In this document: positions 1 through 9,178 of the stretch, piece after piece
Numbering within the stretch: the stretch's first letter is position 1
Layout of the letters: every line of letters begins with the position of its first letter
NCBI GenBank assembly: GCA_041398005.1
Contig: JAWKVP010000003.1
Location: forward strand, 248,001-312,000
Reading direction: 5' to 3'
Length of the DNA: 64,000 bases
DNA from: JAGREO01 sp020446285
GTDB taxonomy: Bacteria > Pseudomonadota > Alphaproteobacteria > Geminicoccales > Geminicoccaceae
Notes under the pieces: model-generated
Told to the model about the DNA's origin: nothing
The model's database searches: none
Seen by the model: the letters and a program-made list of their open reading frames with translations, nothing else
Position numbers and translations under genes: made by a program

Positions 1-2
1 TG

Positions 3-1874
3 GACCTCGGACTACAGTTCGATGACCGCTACAACCGCACCCTGCGCCCGACCATCCTCGAAATGATGCGCCGCGCCGACTGGTTGCCCATCTGGCTCCG
101 GCAGTCGCTGAGTGACCTTGCCCCCGCACCCCGGATCGACGGGGAAATGGTCGCCGAGATCGTCGAGAATGTACAGAAGGACCTCTCGGCCAACAGCGAG
201 GAACGCAGCTACGCAATCAGTCTCGGCTATACCGGCAAGGATGCGACGACCGCCGCCAAGCTCGTCAATTCACTGATGGAGCTGTACATCGCCCAAGAGG
301 TGGAGGCCAAGAAATCGGCCAATTTCAAGGCAAGCGAACAACTCCGCTCGCGGGTCGAGGAACTTGGGAAGGATCTCGAGGAACGACGCGAGGCCATTCG
401 CGCGATGGAGGCCGAAGCCGATCTTGTCGAGGCCGGTGGTGGCAGCTTTCGCAGTCAGGAGCTTGCGGCGATCGCCGAGGAGCGGCGCCGGATCGAGGCC
501 GAACGGTCGGCTGTGGAGCGCGACCTGCAACAGATCGACACCGCCGGCACTGCCGGCCGCGCCAATGTGCTCAATGCCGACCTGATCACGCCGCGCCTGC
601 GCGCGCTCCTAGCTTCCGAAGCGGATCTCGAACGCACCCTCGCCGAAAGCAGCTCCGAGTTTGGCCCGCTCCATCCGCGCATGGTTACCCTGCAGAACGA
701 ACTCGCCGATGTGCGCGGCGACATCGATGGCGAACTCGCATCGCTCCGCGAGGGGGTGGCCCGCAATGTCGCCTTGTTGCGCGCCCGCGAACAGAGCCTC
801 GACAGGCAGCTCGAGCAGGCATCGGGCGCCGCCGCGACGACCGCCCGTGGCCGCGCGATGGTCGAACAGCTCAAGGAAGAGGTGCTGAGCGCCCAGGCAC
901 TCTACGATCTCTACCGCTCGCGTTATGAGCAGACGGTCGCCAATCTCGAGCTGTTCAACGCGGATGCGCGCATCGTCTCGCATGCCGCACCGCCACAGCA
1001 TCCATCCTCGCCCGGCATGCTCCTGCTGGGCCTGGTGGGCGCCTGCATCGGCGGTGCCGTCGGCGCCGGCCTGCTCATCATGCGCCACTGGGCGCGCGGC
1101 GGTCTCGGTTCACCCGACGAGGTGGGAATGCTTGCCGGCCTGCCGACACTGGGCGCCTTGCCACGGATCGGTGGATGGTTCGGGCTCGGTTCGAAGTTTC
1201 ATGACCGTGTGCTCGACGAGAGCGGCAGCGTGCTTGCCGAGACGGTCCGCGGCATTCTCTTTCGCATCCAGCGCTCGGAGGTGAGCGGGCGCCCGGCCAA
1301 GGTGGTCATGGTGACCTCCCCCATGCCAAAGGATGGCAAATCGAGTCTCACGGTCGCCATCGCCCGGGTGGCGGCGGAGGAAGGACTGCGTTGTCTCGCG
1401 CTCGACTGCGATTTTCGCCGGCCGTCGATTGCCAGTGCCCTTGGCGTGCGCCCTGCGCTGAGCCTCGACGATTTCATGGACGGGCTGGTGGAGCTTGAGG
1501 ATGTGCTGGTGCGCGACAAGCGCAGCCGCGCGCATTTCATTCCGGCGCGCGGGACCGCCAACTGTTCACGGAGCTTTCTCGAACGCCGCAGGTTGCGACG
1601 CCTGATCCAGGCGGCGCGACAGCATTACGACCTCATCCTGATCGATACCCCTCCAGTAATGAAGGTGATCGATCCGCTCATTCTCTCCGGGCTCGCTGAC
1701 GCCTGCGTGCTCGTCGTCTCGTGGAAGGTGGCGACACGAAGCTCGATCCAGGAAAGCGTGAGGCGTCTCGAGAGTGCCGGTACGGCGCTCATCGGCGTCA
1801 TCATGACCCGTGTCGGAGGCCAGGTTCCCGCTTCCTATGTCTATGGCGGCTCGGACAGCTACGAGTCCTACTGA
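3..1874 (+). CDS. Exopolysaccharide chain-length / tyrosine autokinase (BY-kinase), 5' end cut by window
   Basis: This is a polysaccharide co-polymerase fused to a bacterial tyrosine kinase, which controls polymer length and export of exopolysaccharide at the inner membrane. The frame is open to the left edge, so the start is missing. The visible part has a long coiled-coil Wzz-like periplasmic segment (roughly the first 320 residues). One membrane helix follows (about nt 1015-1085). The cytoplasmic kinase domain has a Walker A-like loop PMPKDGKSS, the Walker A' segment ALDCDFRRP and a Walker B segment LILIDTPP. The C-terminus carries a tyrosine cluster (YVYGGSDSYESY), the usual autophosphorylation tail. 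No partner exopolysaccharide genes lie downstream; they would be to the left. Family assignment is secure, the polymer is unknown. Confidence 0.9.
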   Translation, partial: DLGLQFDDRYNRTLRPTILEMMRRADWLPIWLRQSLSDLAPAPRIDGEMVAEIVENVQKDLSANSEERSYAISLGYTGKDATTAAKLVNSLMELYIAQEVEAKKSANFKASEQLRSRVEELGKDLEERREAIRAMEAEADLVEAGGGSFRSQELAAIAEERRRIEAERSAVERDLQQIDTAGTAGRANVLNADLITPRLRALLASEADLERTLAESSSEFGPLHPRMVTLQNELADVRGDIDGELASLREGVARNVALLRAREQSLDRQLEQASGAAATTARGRAMVEQLKEEVLSAQALYDLYRSRYEQTVANLELFNADARIVSHAAPPQHPSSPGMLLLGLVGACIGGAVGAGLLIMRHWARGGLGSPDEVGMLAGLPTLGALPRIGGWFGLGSKFHDRVLDESGSVLAETVRGILFRIQRSEVSGRPAKVVMVTSPMPKDGKSSLTVAIARVAAEEGLRCLALDCDFRRPSIASALGVRPALSLDDFMDGLVELEDVLVRDKRSRAHFIPARGTANCSRSFLERRRLRRLIQAARQHYDLILIDTPPVMKVIDPLILSGLADACVLVVSWKVATRSSIQESVRRLESAGTALIGVIMTRVGGQVPASYVYGGSDSYESY

Positions 1875-1889
1875 ATCCGGCCGTCCGGG

Positions 1890-2669
1890 TCAGCGCCTGA
1901 GCTCGATGACCGTTGCGACGGGCGCCAACGGGTCGGAAATGGAAAGGATGACCGGGCGTCCCTGTCCGGCAGCAACCCGGACGTCAAGCCAACGAAGCGG
2001 TTCGCCCGGCATCGAGACGAGCGCATCCCCCCGGTCGAAGCCGAAGAGCCCCTCGAGACTGACAGCAAGACGGCGTTCCTCGCCGGCATCGCTGGCACCT
2101 TGATAGCGCGCATGCAGATTGGCGCGCTTGCGTCCCTCGAACACCGCAATGACCATCTCCTCGCCGGCGGGCGGCCCGGCCTCGAGCCAGACCTGCATGC
2201 GCACCAGCGCTGTAAGTGGATCGACGGCACCATTGCGCAACTCATCGGGCACCTTGCTCTCGACCTCGTGGCCACGATGGCGGATCTGCACGTCCGAAAT
2301 CTCGCCGTCCGGACCGTAGAGAAGTTCGGTTTCGCGTGTCCTGTCGGGTTTTTCGTAGACGGCCTCGAACCGCAGCGGCATGACTCCGCCATCTGCCGCG
2401 TGCGAAAGCAGCGTTCGCATGTCTGTCCGGTTGCGGCCTGCAATCCAGGTGGCAATCCCGCGATTGCCCACGGAAAGGTGAACCCGCGTTTCCGCTTCAC
2501 GAGACTGAAAGTCGAGGCTGATCTCGGCGATCTCGACCCCGCCGACAAGCATCGAATAGTCGAGGGACGAGCCGGCAGCGAACACCTGCGGTGTCCTATT
2601 GACTGAGACCAGGCCGCCACAAACAGCGAACAGCCCTGCAAGCGATATGCGTCGCGTGACCCGGATCAT
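1890..2669 (-). CDS. DUF3108 family secreted protein
   Basis: This protein of about 259 residues has an N-terminal signal sequence (hydrophobic stretch ISLAGLFAVCGGLVSV) and an all-beta body resembling the DUF3108 family of proteobacterial periplasmic proteins, whose function is unknown. An ATG 36 bases further upstream is possible, but the chosen start places the Arg-rich n-region and hydrophobic core correctly for export. It lies tail-to-tail with the kinase gene (15-base gap) and downstream of rpsD on the same strand, separated from it by a terminator hairpin. Nothing in the sequence ties it to polysaccharide export apart from proximity. Confidence 0.7.
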   Translation of the reverse strand: MIRVTRRISLAGLFAVCGGLVSVNRTPQVFAAGSSLDYSMLVGGVEIAEISLDFQSREAETRVHLSVGNRGIATWIAGRNRTDMRTLLSHAADGGVMPLRFEAVYEKPDRTRETELLYGPDGEISDVQIRHRGHEVESKVPDELRNGAVDPLTALVRMQVWLEAGPPAGEEMVIAVFEGRKRANLHARYQGASDAGEERRLAVSLEGLFGFDRGDALVSMPGEPLRWLDVRVAAGQGRPVILSISDPLAPVATVIELRR

Positions 2670-2730
2670 GCCACCATCCTGCCGTGATCGGGAGGTGAAC
2701 GGCAATATGATTCGAAAACAGGGTCAAGAT

Positions 2731-2773
2731 CAAAGGGAAAGGGCGCGAACCCTGAAGGCGCGCGCCCTTTCCC
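2731..2773 (-). terminator. Intrinsic terminator after rpsD
   Basis: A perfect 13-bp stem (2735-2747 with 2761-2773) with a 13-base loop is followed on the minus strand by TTTG. It lies about 90 bases past the rpsD stop and upstream of the DUF3108 gene. The short T run makes it only moderately strong. Confidence 0.6.
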
Positions 2774-2860
2774 CTGACGAACCCGTTCACATGACCGGCG
2801 GCGCAAGAGGCTCCTTCCCACCGTCCGTCCCGGATACGATCCGCCCCGAATACAACCCGC

Positions 2861-3475
2861 TCAGCGCGAGTAATATTCGATGACGAGGTTCGGCTCCATC
2901 TGCACCGGGTACGGTACATCGGCGAGTTTCGGCGTACGGGCAAACTGCCCCTTCATCGCCTTGGTATCGAGCGTGAGATATTCCGGAAGCTCACGTTCGG
3001 GCTGCTGCAGGGATTCGAGAATCAGCGGCATCTCGCGTGACCGCTCGCGGATCTCGATCTCGTCGCCCTCGCGCAACCGGTAGCTCGGGATATTCACCCG
3101 CTTGCCGTTGACCTTGACATGCCCGTGATTGATGACCTGTCGCGCCGCGAAGATCGTCGGCACGAAGTTCAGCCGGAACACCACGATATCGAGACGGCGT
3201 TCGAGCAGGCTGATCAGGTTCTCGGCGGTATCGCCACGGAGCCTGGATGCTTCCTCGTAGATCCTGCGGAACTGCTTTTCCGTCATGTTGGCGTAATAGC
3301 CCTTCAGCTTCTGCTTGGCCTGAAGCTGGGTGCCGTAGTCGGACACCTTGCGACGTTTCTGGCCGTGCATGCCGGGGCCATAGTCACGACGGGCGAGCGG
3401 GCTTTTGGCCCGGCCCCACAGGTTCACGCCGAGACGGCGGCAGATCTTGTTCTTCGCCTGGATACGCTTGGTCAT
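2861..3475 (-). CDS. rpsD: 30S ribosomal protein S4
   Basis: The 204-residue product matches full-length bacterial S4: the N-terminal segment contains MTKRIQAKNKICRRLGVNLW, the central RNA-binding S4 domain includes RQVINHGHVKVNGKRVNIPS, and the C-terminus ends EYYSR. S4 is a primary 16S rRNA binder that nucleates 30S assembly and in many bacteria represses its own synthesis. The gene stands alone rather than in the alpha operon, as in other alphaproteobacteria. A GAGG ribosome-binding site lies about 7 bases before the ATG. Upstream is a strong promoter (3549-3576) and, between promoter and gene, a terminator-like hairpin (3504-3537), which suggests control by attenuation. Confidence 0.97.
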   Translation of the reverse strand: MTKRIQAKNKICRRLGVNLWGRAKSPLARRDYGPGMHGQKRRKVSDYGTQLQAKQKLKGYYANMTEKQFRRIYEEASRLRGDTAENLISLLERRLDIVVFRLNFVPTIFAARQVINHGHVKVNGKRVNIPSYRLREGDEIEIRERSREMPLILESLQQPERELPEYLTLDTKAMKGQFARTPKLADVPYPVQMEPNLVIEYYSR

Positions 3476-3503
3476 CGAGCCTCGAATTCGGTAGATTTTC
3501 GCG

Positions 3504-3537
3504 CAAACAAAAGCGGCCCGGGAAGGCCCCGGCCGCT
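3504..3537 (-). terminator. Terminator-like hairpin inside the rpsD leader (candidate attenuator)
   Basis: On the minus strand a GC-rich hairpin (outer stem 3512-3518 with 3531-3537, then three further G-C pairs after one bulged base) is followed by TTTTGTTT. It ends only about 29 bases before the rpsD start codon and starts about 5 bases after the predicted transcription start of the promoter at 3549-3576. It could end readthrough from thpR, but its position after the rpsD promoter means rpsD transcripts must also pass it. Confidence 0.7.
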
Positions 3538-3548
3538 AGCCTGACGGG

Positions 3549-3576
3549 GTTATAGACGCCTTGCCCGCCGTGTCAA
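3549..3576 (-). promoter_or_regulatory. Sigma-70-type promoter for rpsD
   Basis: On the minus strand a perfect -35 box TTGACA (3571-3576) is separated by 16 bases from a -10 box TATAAC (3549-3554). The predicted start of transcription is near 3542. No alternative promoter is visible between the hairpin and the rpsD start codon. Confidence 0.75.
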
Positions 3577-3647
3577 TGAGCCAGTAAGCATCCATCGCAC
3601 CCGCAGCGTCATGTTGTCCGGCCCCGAGCAGCCCCATCGACACGGTT

Positions 3648-4208
3648 TCACTGCTGGAAGAGCACGCCGCGAACGAAATCATATTCCGCCTCTATGGTAT
3701 AGAGTGAACCCTCGGGTCGCAGGCGGCTCGAAAAAAGCGTGAAACTGTCCACGGGAAAACTCTCCGTGCGGAAGAGATTGCGCCGCGCCAGCCAGGACGC
3801 CATCCGCTCGACGGGCGGTGGCTGGCGGAACCGTGCCAGTGTGACATGCGGCACGAAACGCCGTCTTTCCAACTCGATGCCGGCTTCACGCACGACATGG
3901 TCGATCCGTCGCCTGAGCCGCGCCAGCTCCTCGCCCGCCTCGACCCCTGCCCAGAGATGCCGGAGCGGACCGCGCGGCGGAAACTGGCCGATCCCGCGAA
4001 GGGCCAGATCGAAGGGCGGAGCGGTGATCGAGGCGAGCATCTCGCCGATCTCCTGAAAGCACGGCATGTCGACATCGCCGATGAACCGCAGCGTCAGATG
4101 CAGGCTGTCATCCGGCGTCCACCGGGCATCCGGCAGCCCCTGACACAGACGGGCGACGCTGGCCCTGATCCCGTCGGGCAATTGCAGGGCGACAAAAAGA
4201 CGTGGCAT
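3648..4208 (-). CDS. thpR: RNA 2',3'-cyclic phosphodiesterase (2H family)
   Basis: This 186-residue cytoplasmic protein has the two HxTx motifs of the 2H phosphoesterase fold, HLTL near residue 37 and HVTL near residue 125, at the usual spacing. Members hydrolyse 2',3'-cyclic phosphodiester RNA ends and were first known as LigT 2'-5' RNA ligases. It begins MPRLFVALQLP, the normal family start. It is transcribed toward rpsD and divergently from the YfgM-like gene across about 200 bases in which I see no further gene. Confidence 0.88.
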   Translation of the reverse strand: MPRLFVALQLPDGIRASVARLCQGLPDARWTPDDSLHLTLRFIGDVDMPCFQEIGEMLASITAPPFDLALRGIGQFPPRGPLRHLWAGVEAGEELARLRRRIDHVVREAGIELERRRFVPHVTLARFRQPPPVERMASWLARRNLFRTESFPVDSFTLFSSRLRPEGSLYTIEAEYDFVRGVLFQQ

Positions 4209-4427
4209 GAACGGCTCCCCGAATGACGGATCGAAGGCATGGCCGGAACACCGCGGCGCATCGACCGGCCGGCACCCCCGACAGCACCCGCCGCCCTTGC
4301 CAAACCCGTCCCTCTCCCATAGTCAGGGCCTTCGTAATGCTCGCCTTGCCGCCATTCAAGGCCTCCATTCGGACGTGATTTAGCTGGCGCACTTATCAAC
4401 CATCAGTTAGTGATCGGGACACCGGCC

Positions 4428-5153
4428 GTGAAGTCAGACGAGTTCATCCGTGAAGTCGATGAGGAGTTGCAACAGGAGAGACTTGCCGCGCTCTGGAAGC
4501 GTTGGGGAGCCCTTGTCATCGGCATCGCGCTCGCCATCGTGCTCGCGACGGCCGGCCGTGTCGGCTGGAACGCATGGCAGGAGAGCAGTCTCCAGAGTCA
4601 GGGCGAGGCGATGGTTTCCGCCGAACGGAAATTTTCCGCCGGCAGCTTCGATGATGCGGCAGACGATTTTGCCAGCATCGAAACGGACTATCCGGGCGGT
4701 CCGGCAGCCATTGCCGGCCTGCGCCGGGCTGCCGCCCTTCGGACCGGTGGCGATACGGAACGGGCAGCGACCGTTCTCGCCGAAGTGGCCGACAGGCATG
4801 GCGATGATCCGCTCATCGCCGATCTCGCCCGCTTGCAGAGATTGTCGCTCGAGGCGAACAGTGGCGGTGATCCTGCGATGATCCTGCAATCGCTCGAACC
4901 GCTTGCCGCCGCCGGACGGCCATGGCGCTACAGCGCACTCGAGCTGCAGGTGGCCATGGCGCTCGGACAGAGCGATACCGAACGGGCGACGGACATCCTC
5001 AGGCACCTGATCGACGATACCGATACGCCACAGGGCCTGCGCGGCCGCGCGCGTGAGCTGCTGATCTCACTTGGCGGCGATCCCGATGCCGCTGCCGGTC
5101 CGGACGAGGCGGCCGGAGCCAAAGAGGCAGAGGAAGAAAAGGAGGGTTCATGA
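4428..5153 (+). CDS. YfgM-like TPR membrane protein
   Basis: This protein of about 241 residues has a short cytoplasmic N-terminus (MKSDEFIREVDEEL), one membrane helix (ALVIGIALAIVLATAG) and a periplasmic TPR-like helical domain. It matches the YfgM family, an ancillary SecYEG/PpiD-associated subunit thought to assist envelope protein folding. The GTG at 4428 is preferred over a GTG at 4410 because family members begin close to the (K)SDEFIREVDEE segment. The C-terminus is Ala/Glu-rich and probably disordered. It overlaps bamB by four bases (ATGA), so the two are translationally coupled, the same pairing as yfgM-bamB in enterobacteria. Confidence 0.85.
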   Translation: MKSDEFIREVDEELQQERLAALWKRWGALVIGIALAIVLATAGRVGWNAWQESSLQSQGEAMVSAERKFSAGSFDDAADDFASIETDYPGGPAAIAGLRRAAALRTGGDTERAATVLAEVADRHGDDPLIADLARLQRLSLEANSGGDPAMILQSLEPLAAAGRPWRYSALELQVAMALGQSDTERATDILRHLIDDTDTPQGLRGRARELLISLGGDPDAAAGPDEAAGAKEAEEEKEGS

Positions 5154-6481
5154 CCGCACATCTCCGCGCCCGTCTTGCCGGCCTCGTCTTGCCGGCAATG
5201 CTGCTTTCGGCCTGTTCCGGCTATTACGGTACCAGCGAGGAAGCCCCCCTTCCCGGCGAACGGAAATCCGTGATGCTGCTCGACGAACGCATCGTTGTCG
5301 ATCCGCGCGTTGCCGGGGTCGCGGTAACCCTGCCCGCTCCGCGGCAGAACAATGCCTGGGCGCAGGCGGGCGGCAATGCCACCCATGCCATGCAGCATCT
5401 CGATCTTGGCGACAGTGTCGGCGAGGTCTGGCGCGCCGGCATCGGTACCGGCAGCAGCAGCAGTGCCCGCCTGCTCAGCGCCCCCGTGGTCGCCGAGGGA
5501 CGGGTGTTCACGATCGACGCCGAGGGATCGGTGTCGGCATTCGCCACCGCCGATGGCAATCTCGCATGGCGGATTACACCCGAGGGTCTCGAGGACAGCG
5601 ACCGGCTCCCCGGCGGCGGTCTCGCCTATTCGGCGGGACGGATCTTCATCGGTACCGGCAGCGGTGTCGTCGCCTCGCTCGATGCCGGCACCGGCGCCGA
5701 ACTCTGGCGCCGTTCCCTTCTGGCACCGATCCGCACTCCGCCGGCCGTCAGCGAAGGCCTGCTCCTGTTCACCACCAGCGACAACCAGTTGATCGCTCTC
5801 GATCCGCTGACGGGCGGCGTGCTCTGGCAGCATGCCGGGCTGTTCGAACAGGCCGCCATTCTCGGTGGCGCGCCGGCCGCTATCGATGGACCACTCGTCG
5901 TCGCCACCTATTCATCCGGCGAGGTCTTCGCCCTTTCCGCGAGCGATGGTCAGGAAATCTGGTCGGATGCCGTGCTTCGCCCGCGCCGGACACTCGCCAT
6001 CGGCGCGATCAACGATATCACCGGCGCCCCGGTGATCGACGATGAGGATGTCATCATAGCCGGCAATGGTGGCGAACTTGTGGCATTCGACCGGACGAGC
6101 GGCGCACGGCGTTTCGACGTCAACCTCACCTCACGCAATTCGCCCTGGGTTGCGGGCGATTTCGTCTATCTGCTCACCGATCGCAACGAAGTGGTCTGTC
6201 TGCTCCGCACCGGCGGCCGGGTGCGCTGGGTCAGCCCGCTCGAACGCCTGGTCGATCCGGACAATCCCGTCTCGAAGCGGATCTTCTGGGCCGGACCGGT
6301 GCTCGCCGGCGACCGCCTGATCCTTGCCGGCTCCACCGCCGAGGCCGTGACCGTCTCCCCTTACAACGGAGAGATCCTCGGACGCATCGACCTGCCCGGA
6401 CCGGTCAGCGTCACGCCCGTCGTTGCGGACGATTCGCTCTATATTCTTACCGACGACGGCACCCTCCTCGCCTATCGCTGA
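5150..6481 (+). CDS. bamB: Outer membrane assembly lipoprotein BamB
   Basis: This 443-residue lipoprotein has a signal peptide ending in a lipobox (LLSAC, Cys near residue 22) and an eight-bladed PQQ-like beta-propeller with repeated blade motifs such as VSAFATADGNLAWR and LIALDPLTGGVLWQ. BamB binds BamA POTRA domains and helps insert outer-membrane beta-barrels. Coupling to the upstream YfgM-like gene and closeness to der reproduce the conserved yfgM-bamB-der order. The middle linker (residues 25-75) is longer than in E. coli, which is common in alphaproteobacteria. Confidence 0.92.
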   Translation: MTAHLRARLAGLVLPAMLLSACSGYYGTSEEAPLPGERKSVMLLDERIVVDPRVAGVAVTLPAPRQNNAWAQAGGNATHAMQHLDLGDSVGEVWRAGIGTGSSSSARLLSAPVVAEGRVFTIDAEGSVSAFATADGNLAWRITPEGLEDSDRLPGGGLAYSAGRIFIGTGSGVVASLDAGTGAELWRRSLLAPIRTPPAVSEGLLLFTTSDNQLIALDPLTGGVLWQHAGLFEQAAILGGAPAAIDGPLVVATYSSGEVFALSASDGQEIWSDAVLRPRRTLAIGAINDITGAPVIDDEDVIIAGNGGELVAFDRTSGARRFDVNLTSRNSPWVAGDFVYLLTDRNEVVCLLRTGGRVRWVSPLERLVDPDNPVSKRIFWAGPVLAGDRLILAGSTAEAVTVSPYNGEILGRIDLPGPVSVTPVVADDSLYILTDDGTLLAYR

Positions 6482-6583
6482 GACATGGACGCGGTCATCA
6501 TCCCGCGTCTTTGCCATCAAACATGGGGCGCTTGCACGAATGCGACTTGACGGCAGGGGCCGCAGGCTGGAATAGCCGCGTCC

Positions 6584-7963
6584 ATGTCACTGAAAATCGC
6601 CATTCTCGGCCGACCCAATGTCGGCAAATCGACGCTGTTCAACCGGCTCACCAGAAGCCGTCGCGCATTGGTGCACGATACACCGGGGCTGACCCGCGAC
6701 CGCATCGAGGGTGAGGCGGAACTCTTCGATCTCCAGTTCGACATCGTCGATACGGCGGGACTCGAAGTGGGACTCGAGGGGCCGCTCAGCGACCGTCTCG
6801 TCGCACTCGGCATGGCGGCCCTCGAACGCGCTGATCTCGCTCTCTTCCTTGTCGATGCGCGTGCCGGCGTGACCGCGCTTGACGAGGAAATCGCCGGATT
6901 GCTGCGTCGCCAGACCAAGCCCGTGATCCTCGCCGCCAACAAGTGCGAGGGGCGCATGGCCGAAGGCGAAGCCTTCGACGCCTGGCGTCTCGGCCTCGGC
7001 GAACCTCTCAACATTTCCGCCGAACACGGCCTCGGCATGGTCGAACTGGCCGAAGCGCTGCGGCCGCATCACGAAGCCGCGAGCGAACACGATGCCGCTG
7101 AACCACCGAACGGTGGCAGCCCGGATGATGATGATACCACCGAGACCAGCCTCAAACTGGCGATCGTCGGCCGTCCCAACACCGGAAAGTCATCGCTGGT
7201 CAACCGCCTGCTTGGCGAGGAACGCCAGCTCACGGGCCCGGAACCCGGCCTGACACGGGACTCCGTCGCCAGTCGCTGGCAGTGGCAGGACCGTATCATC
7301 GAGCTCGTGGATACGGCTGGCCTCCGGCGCAAGGCGCGGATCGACGAACAGATCGAGAAACTCTCGGCCTCGGCCACCGTTCGCGCGATACGCGAGGCGC
7401 ACGCCGTGCTCCTGATGATCGATGCGACGCAGGCACTGGAAAAACAGGATACGACCATTGCCAATCTCGCCCTGGACGAGGGCCGGGCGCTGGTGATCGG
7501 CATCAACAAGTGGGATCTCGTCGATGACGGCAAGGAGGTGCTCGCCGAGATCCGGCACCGTCTGAAACACCGCATGTCACAGGTGCCGGACCTGCCTTTC
7601 ATCACATTTTCCGTCACGACGGGACGCGGCTTGAAGAAGCTGCTGCCGACCATCGTCGAGGTGCATGACCGCTGGTCCACGCGCATCACCACCGCCCGGC
7701 TGAACCGCTGGCTCGAGACAGCATTGACCGAAAATCCGCCGCCCATGGCGCAGAACCGCCGGATCAAGATGCGCTATGCGACCCAGGCAAGCACCCGTCC
7801 GCCGACCATCGCCATCTTCGCCAACAAGCCGGCCGACGCCATCCCGGCTTCCTACATGCGCTATCTGACGAAGAGCTTCGCCGGTCATTTCAACCTGCAG
7901 GGCGTGCTCGTGCGGATCGTCATCCGACATGGCGAAAACCCCTACCATGAGGGAAGACGTTAG
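6584..7963 (+). CDS. der: Ribosome biogenesis GTPase Der (EngA)
   Basis: This 459-residue protein has two tandem GTPase domains and a C-terminal KH-like domain, the hallmark of Der, which acts in 50S assembly. The first P-loop is GRPNVGKS (residues 8-15) with DTAG and NKCE; the second is GRPNTGKS near residue 196 with DTAG and NKWD. An acidic linker rich in Asp and Thr joins the two G domains. It lies 102 bases after bamB and is probably in the same transcription unit. Length and motif order are normal. Confidence 0.96.
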   Translation: MSLKIAILGRPNVGKSTLFNRLTRSRRALVHDTPGLTRDRIEGEAELFDLQFDIVDTAGLEVGLEGPLSDRLVALGMAALERADLALFLVDARAGVTALDEEIAGLLRRQTKPVILAANKCEGRMAEGEAFDAWRLGLGEPLNISAEHGLGMVELAEALRPHHEAASEHDAAEPPNGGSPDDDDTTETSLKLAIVGRPNTGKSSLVNRLLGEERQLTGPEPGLTRDSVASRWQWQDRIIELVDTAGLRRKARIDEQIEKLSASATVRAIREAHAVLLMIDATQALEKQDTTIANLALDEGRALVIGINKWDLVDDGKEVLAEIRHRLKHRMSQVPDLPFITFSVTTGRGLKKLLPTIVEVHDRWSTRITTARLNRWLETALTENPPPMAQNRRIKMRYATQASTRPPTIAIFANKPADAIPASYMRYLTKSFAGHFNLQGVLVRIVIRHGENPYHEGRR

Positions 7964-8003
7964 CAGCCTCGCATGGTCCTGCGACGCGGGAACGACTCCG
8001 GAA

Positions 8004-8792
8004 TTACCAGACGATGCGCAGCAGCGAGCCGTTGCAGCCGGCGTCGCGTTCAAGGCGCCTGACGACAGGCTCGAGCCGCGATGGCAATTCCCCCTCTTCC
8101 CAGGTGCCGCAACACTCGCGAAAGAGGCTCGGCTTCAGCCTTTCGCCGAGATATTGCATGAAGACCGGAGCCGAGAAGGGCGAGCCGGCCTTGGAGTTTT
8201 CGGTGGATATACGCAGCCCGAAAAGGTCCGAGCGCTCGAATTCCGATCGCATGAGAATGGCAGAGCCGAAGTCCTGACGCACTCTCTTGTTGAAATACTG
8301 GATGGAGAGCCCCTGCGGCGTCAGGATACTGCGCCCGCGATAGCGCTGGAAATGGCTGCGGTTCAGTGAATCCCGGATGATCGAGGCCCGCTCGTAGACG
8401 ATCGTGGATACGCTCCTGTGCAGGCCGGCGACTGACGATTGGACGGATCGGCGCGAACCCGGATTGAAAGAAACTTCCAGATAATAACCGTCGAGAAGGC
8501 TCGCCGCGTCGAGTTCATCGCGATAGCAATGACCGGTACCCTGCTGCAGATCGCCTGCCGAAGCCGGGCCATCCTGTTCGAGAAGCTGACTGATACTGAC
8601 ACCGAGAAAATCGGCGATCCGCGCCGCGGTTTTCAGTGATGGAAGCCCCTCCCCGGACGCGTAACGGCTGAGCTGGCTGCGACTCAGCCCGAGTTCCCGC
8701 ACCGCAACGCTCGTCCATTTCTGGCCGAGTCCGAAACGCGACATGTTCCTTTGAAAAGCAACGGAAATCTCCTGGAATGCGTCCTTGGACAT
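8004..8792 (-). CDS. XRE-type helix-turn-helix regulator with unrecognised C-terminal domain
   Basis: This protein of about 262 residues has an N-terminal HTH (LGLSRSQLSRYASGEGLPSL, residues 32-51) typical of XRE/Cro DNA-binding domains. About 180 residues follow that I do not recognise; they look globular and may be a ligand-sensing or dimerisation domain. The start at MSKDAFQEIS is chosen because the longer ORF upstream adds low-complexity residues with no family support. It is convergent with der and divergent from the RpiR gene across a 386-base gap, so it may control itself or that neighbour, but no operator was identified. Confidence 0.6.
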   Translation of the reverse strand: MSKDAFQEISVAFQRNMSRFGLGQKWTSVAVRELGLSRSQLSRYASGEGLPSLKTAARIADFLGVSISQLLEQDGPASAGDLQQGTGHCYRDELDAASLLDGYYLEVSFNPGSRRSVQSSVAGLHRSVSTIVYERASIIRDSLNRSHFQRYRGRSILTPQGLSIQYFNKRVRQDFGSAILMRSEFERSDLFGLRISTENSKAGSPFSAPVFMQYLGERLKPSLFRECCGTWEEGELPSRLEPVVRRLERDAGCNGSLLRIVW

Positions 8793-9178
8793 GAACCTTC
8801 CTCGACAGGCATCTTCGACCGTGCCTTGCAAACCGGATGACAACCGGGAACCCGTCCGGCCAAATCGACCGGCCGGTACACGCTTCCCCTCACGGATCGG
8901 GAAACAAGCTATACTGCTCAATGTACATCTTGAAGTTTATTACAAAAAGAAATGCCATGAAGTGGCCGATATCACAAACGCACCGCTCGAGACATCAGCC
9001 GGATCACATCACAAATTATGTAAATTGCAATGATATGCCTGTTGTTTCATACAGATAGGATTTCGACATCATCATCCCGTCAAAAAGACATCCGATGCTT
9101 GCTTGAGATTTTGGAAGTTTCTGACAAAATACAAGTCGAGCTGTCTCCCTGTCGGAACCATCAGCTGGCGGGCTGTCC
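8793..9178. other. Divergent intergenic region, no gene seen
   Basis: These 386 bases separate the XRE-type gene and the RpiR-type gene. The middle part (8920-9130) is AT-richer than the flanks, as expected of a divergent promoter region. I see no convincing small gene, RNA or perfect palindrome; an 82-codon ORF here has no support. Confidence 0.4.

Noticed and set aside
8785..9033. 82-codon plus-strand ORF in the XRE-RpiR gap
   Set aside because: No ribosome-binding site, poor coding pattern and overlap with the XRE gene start.
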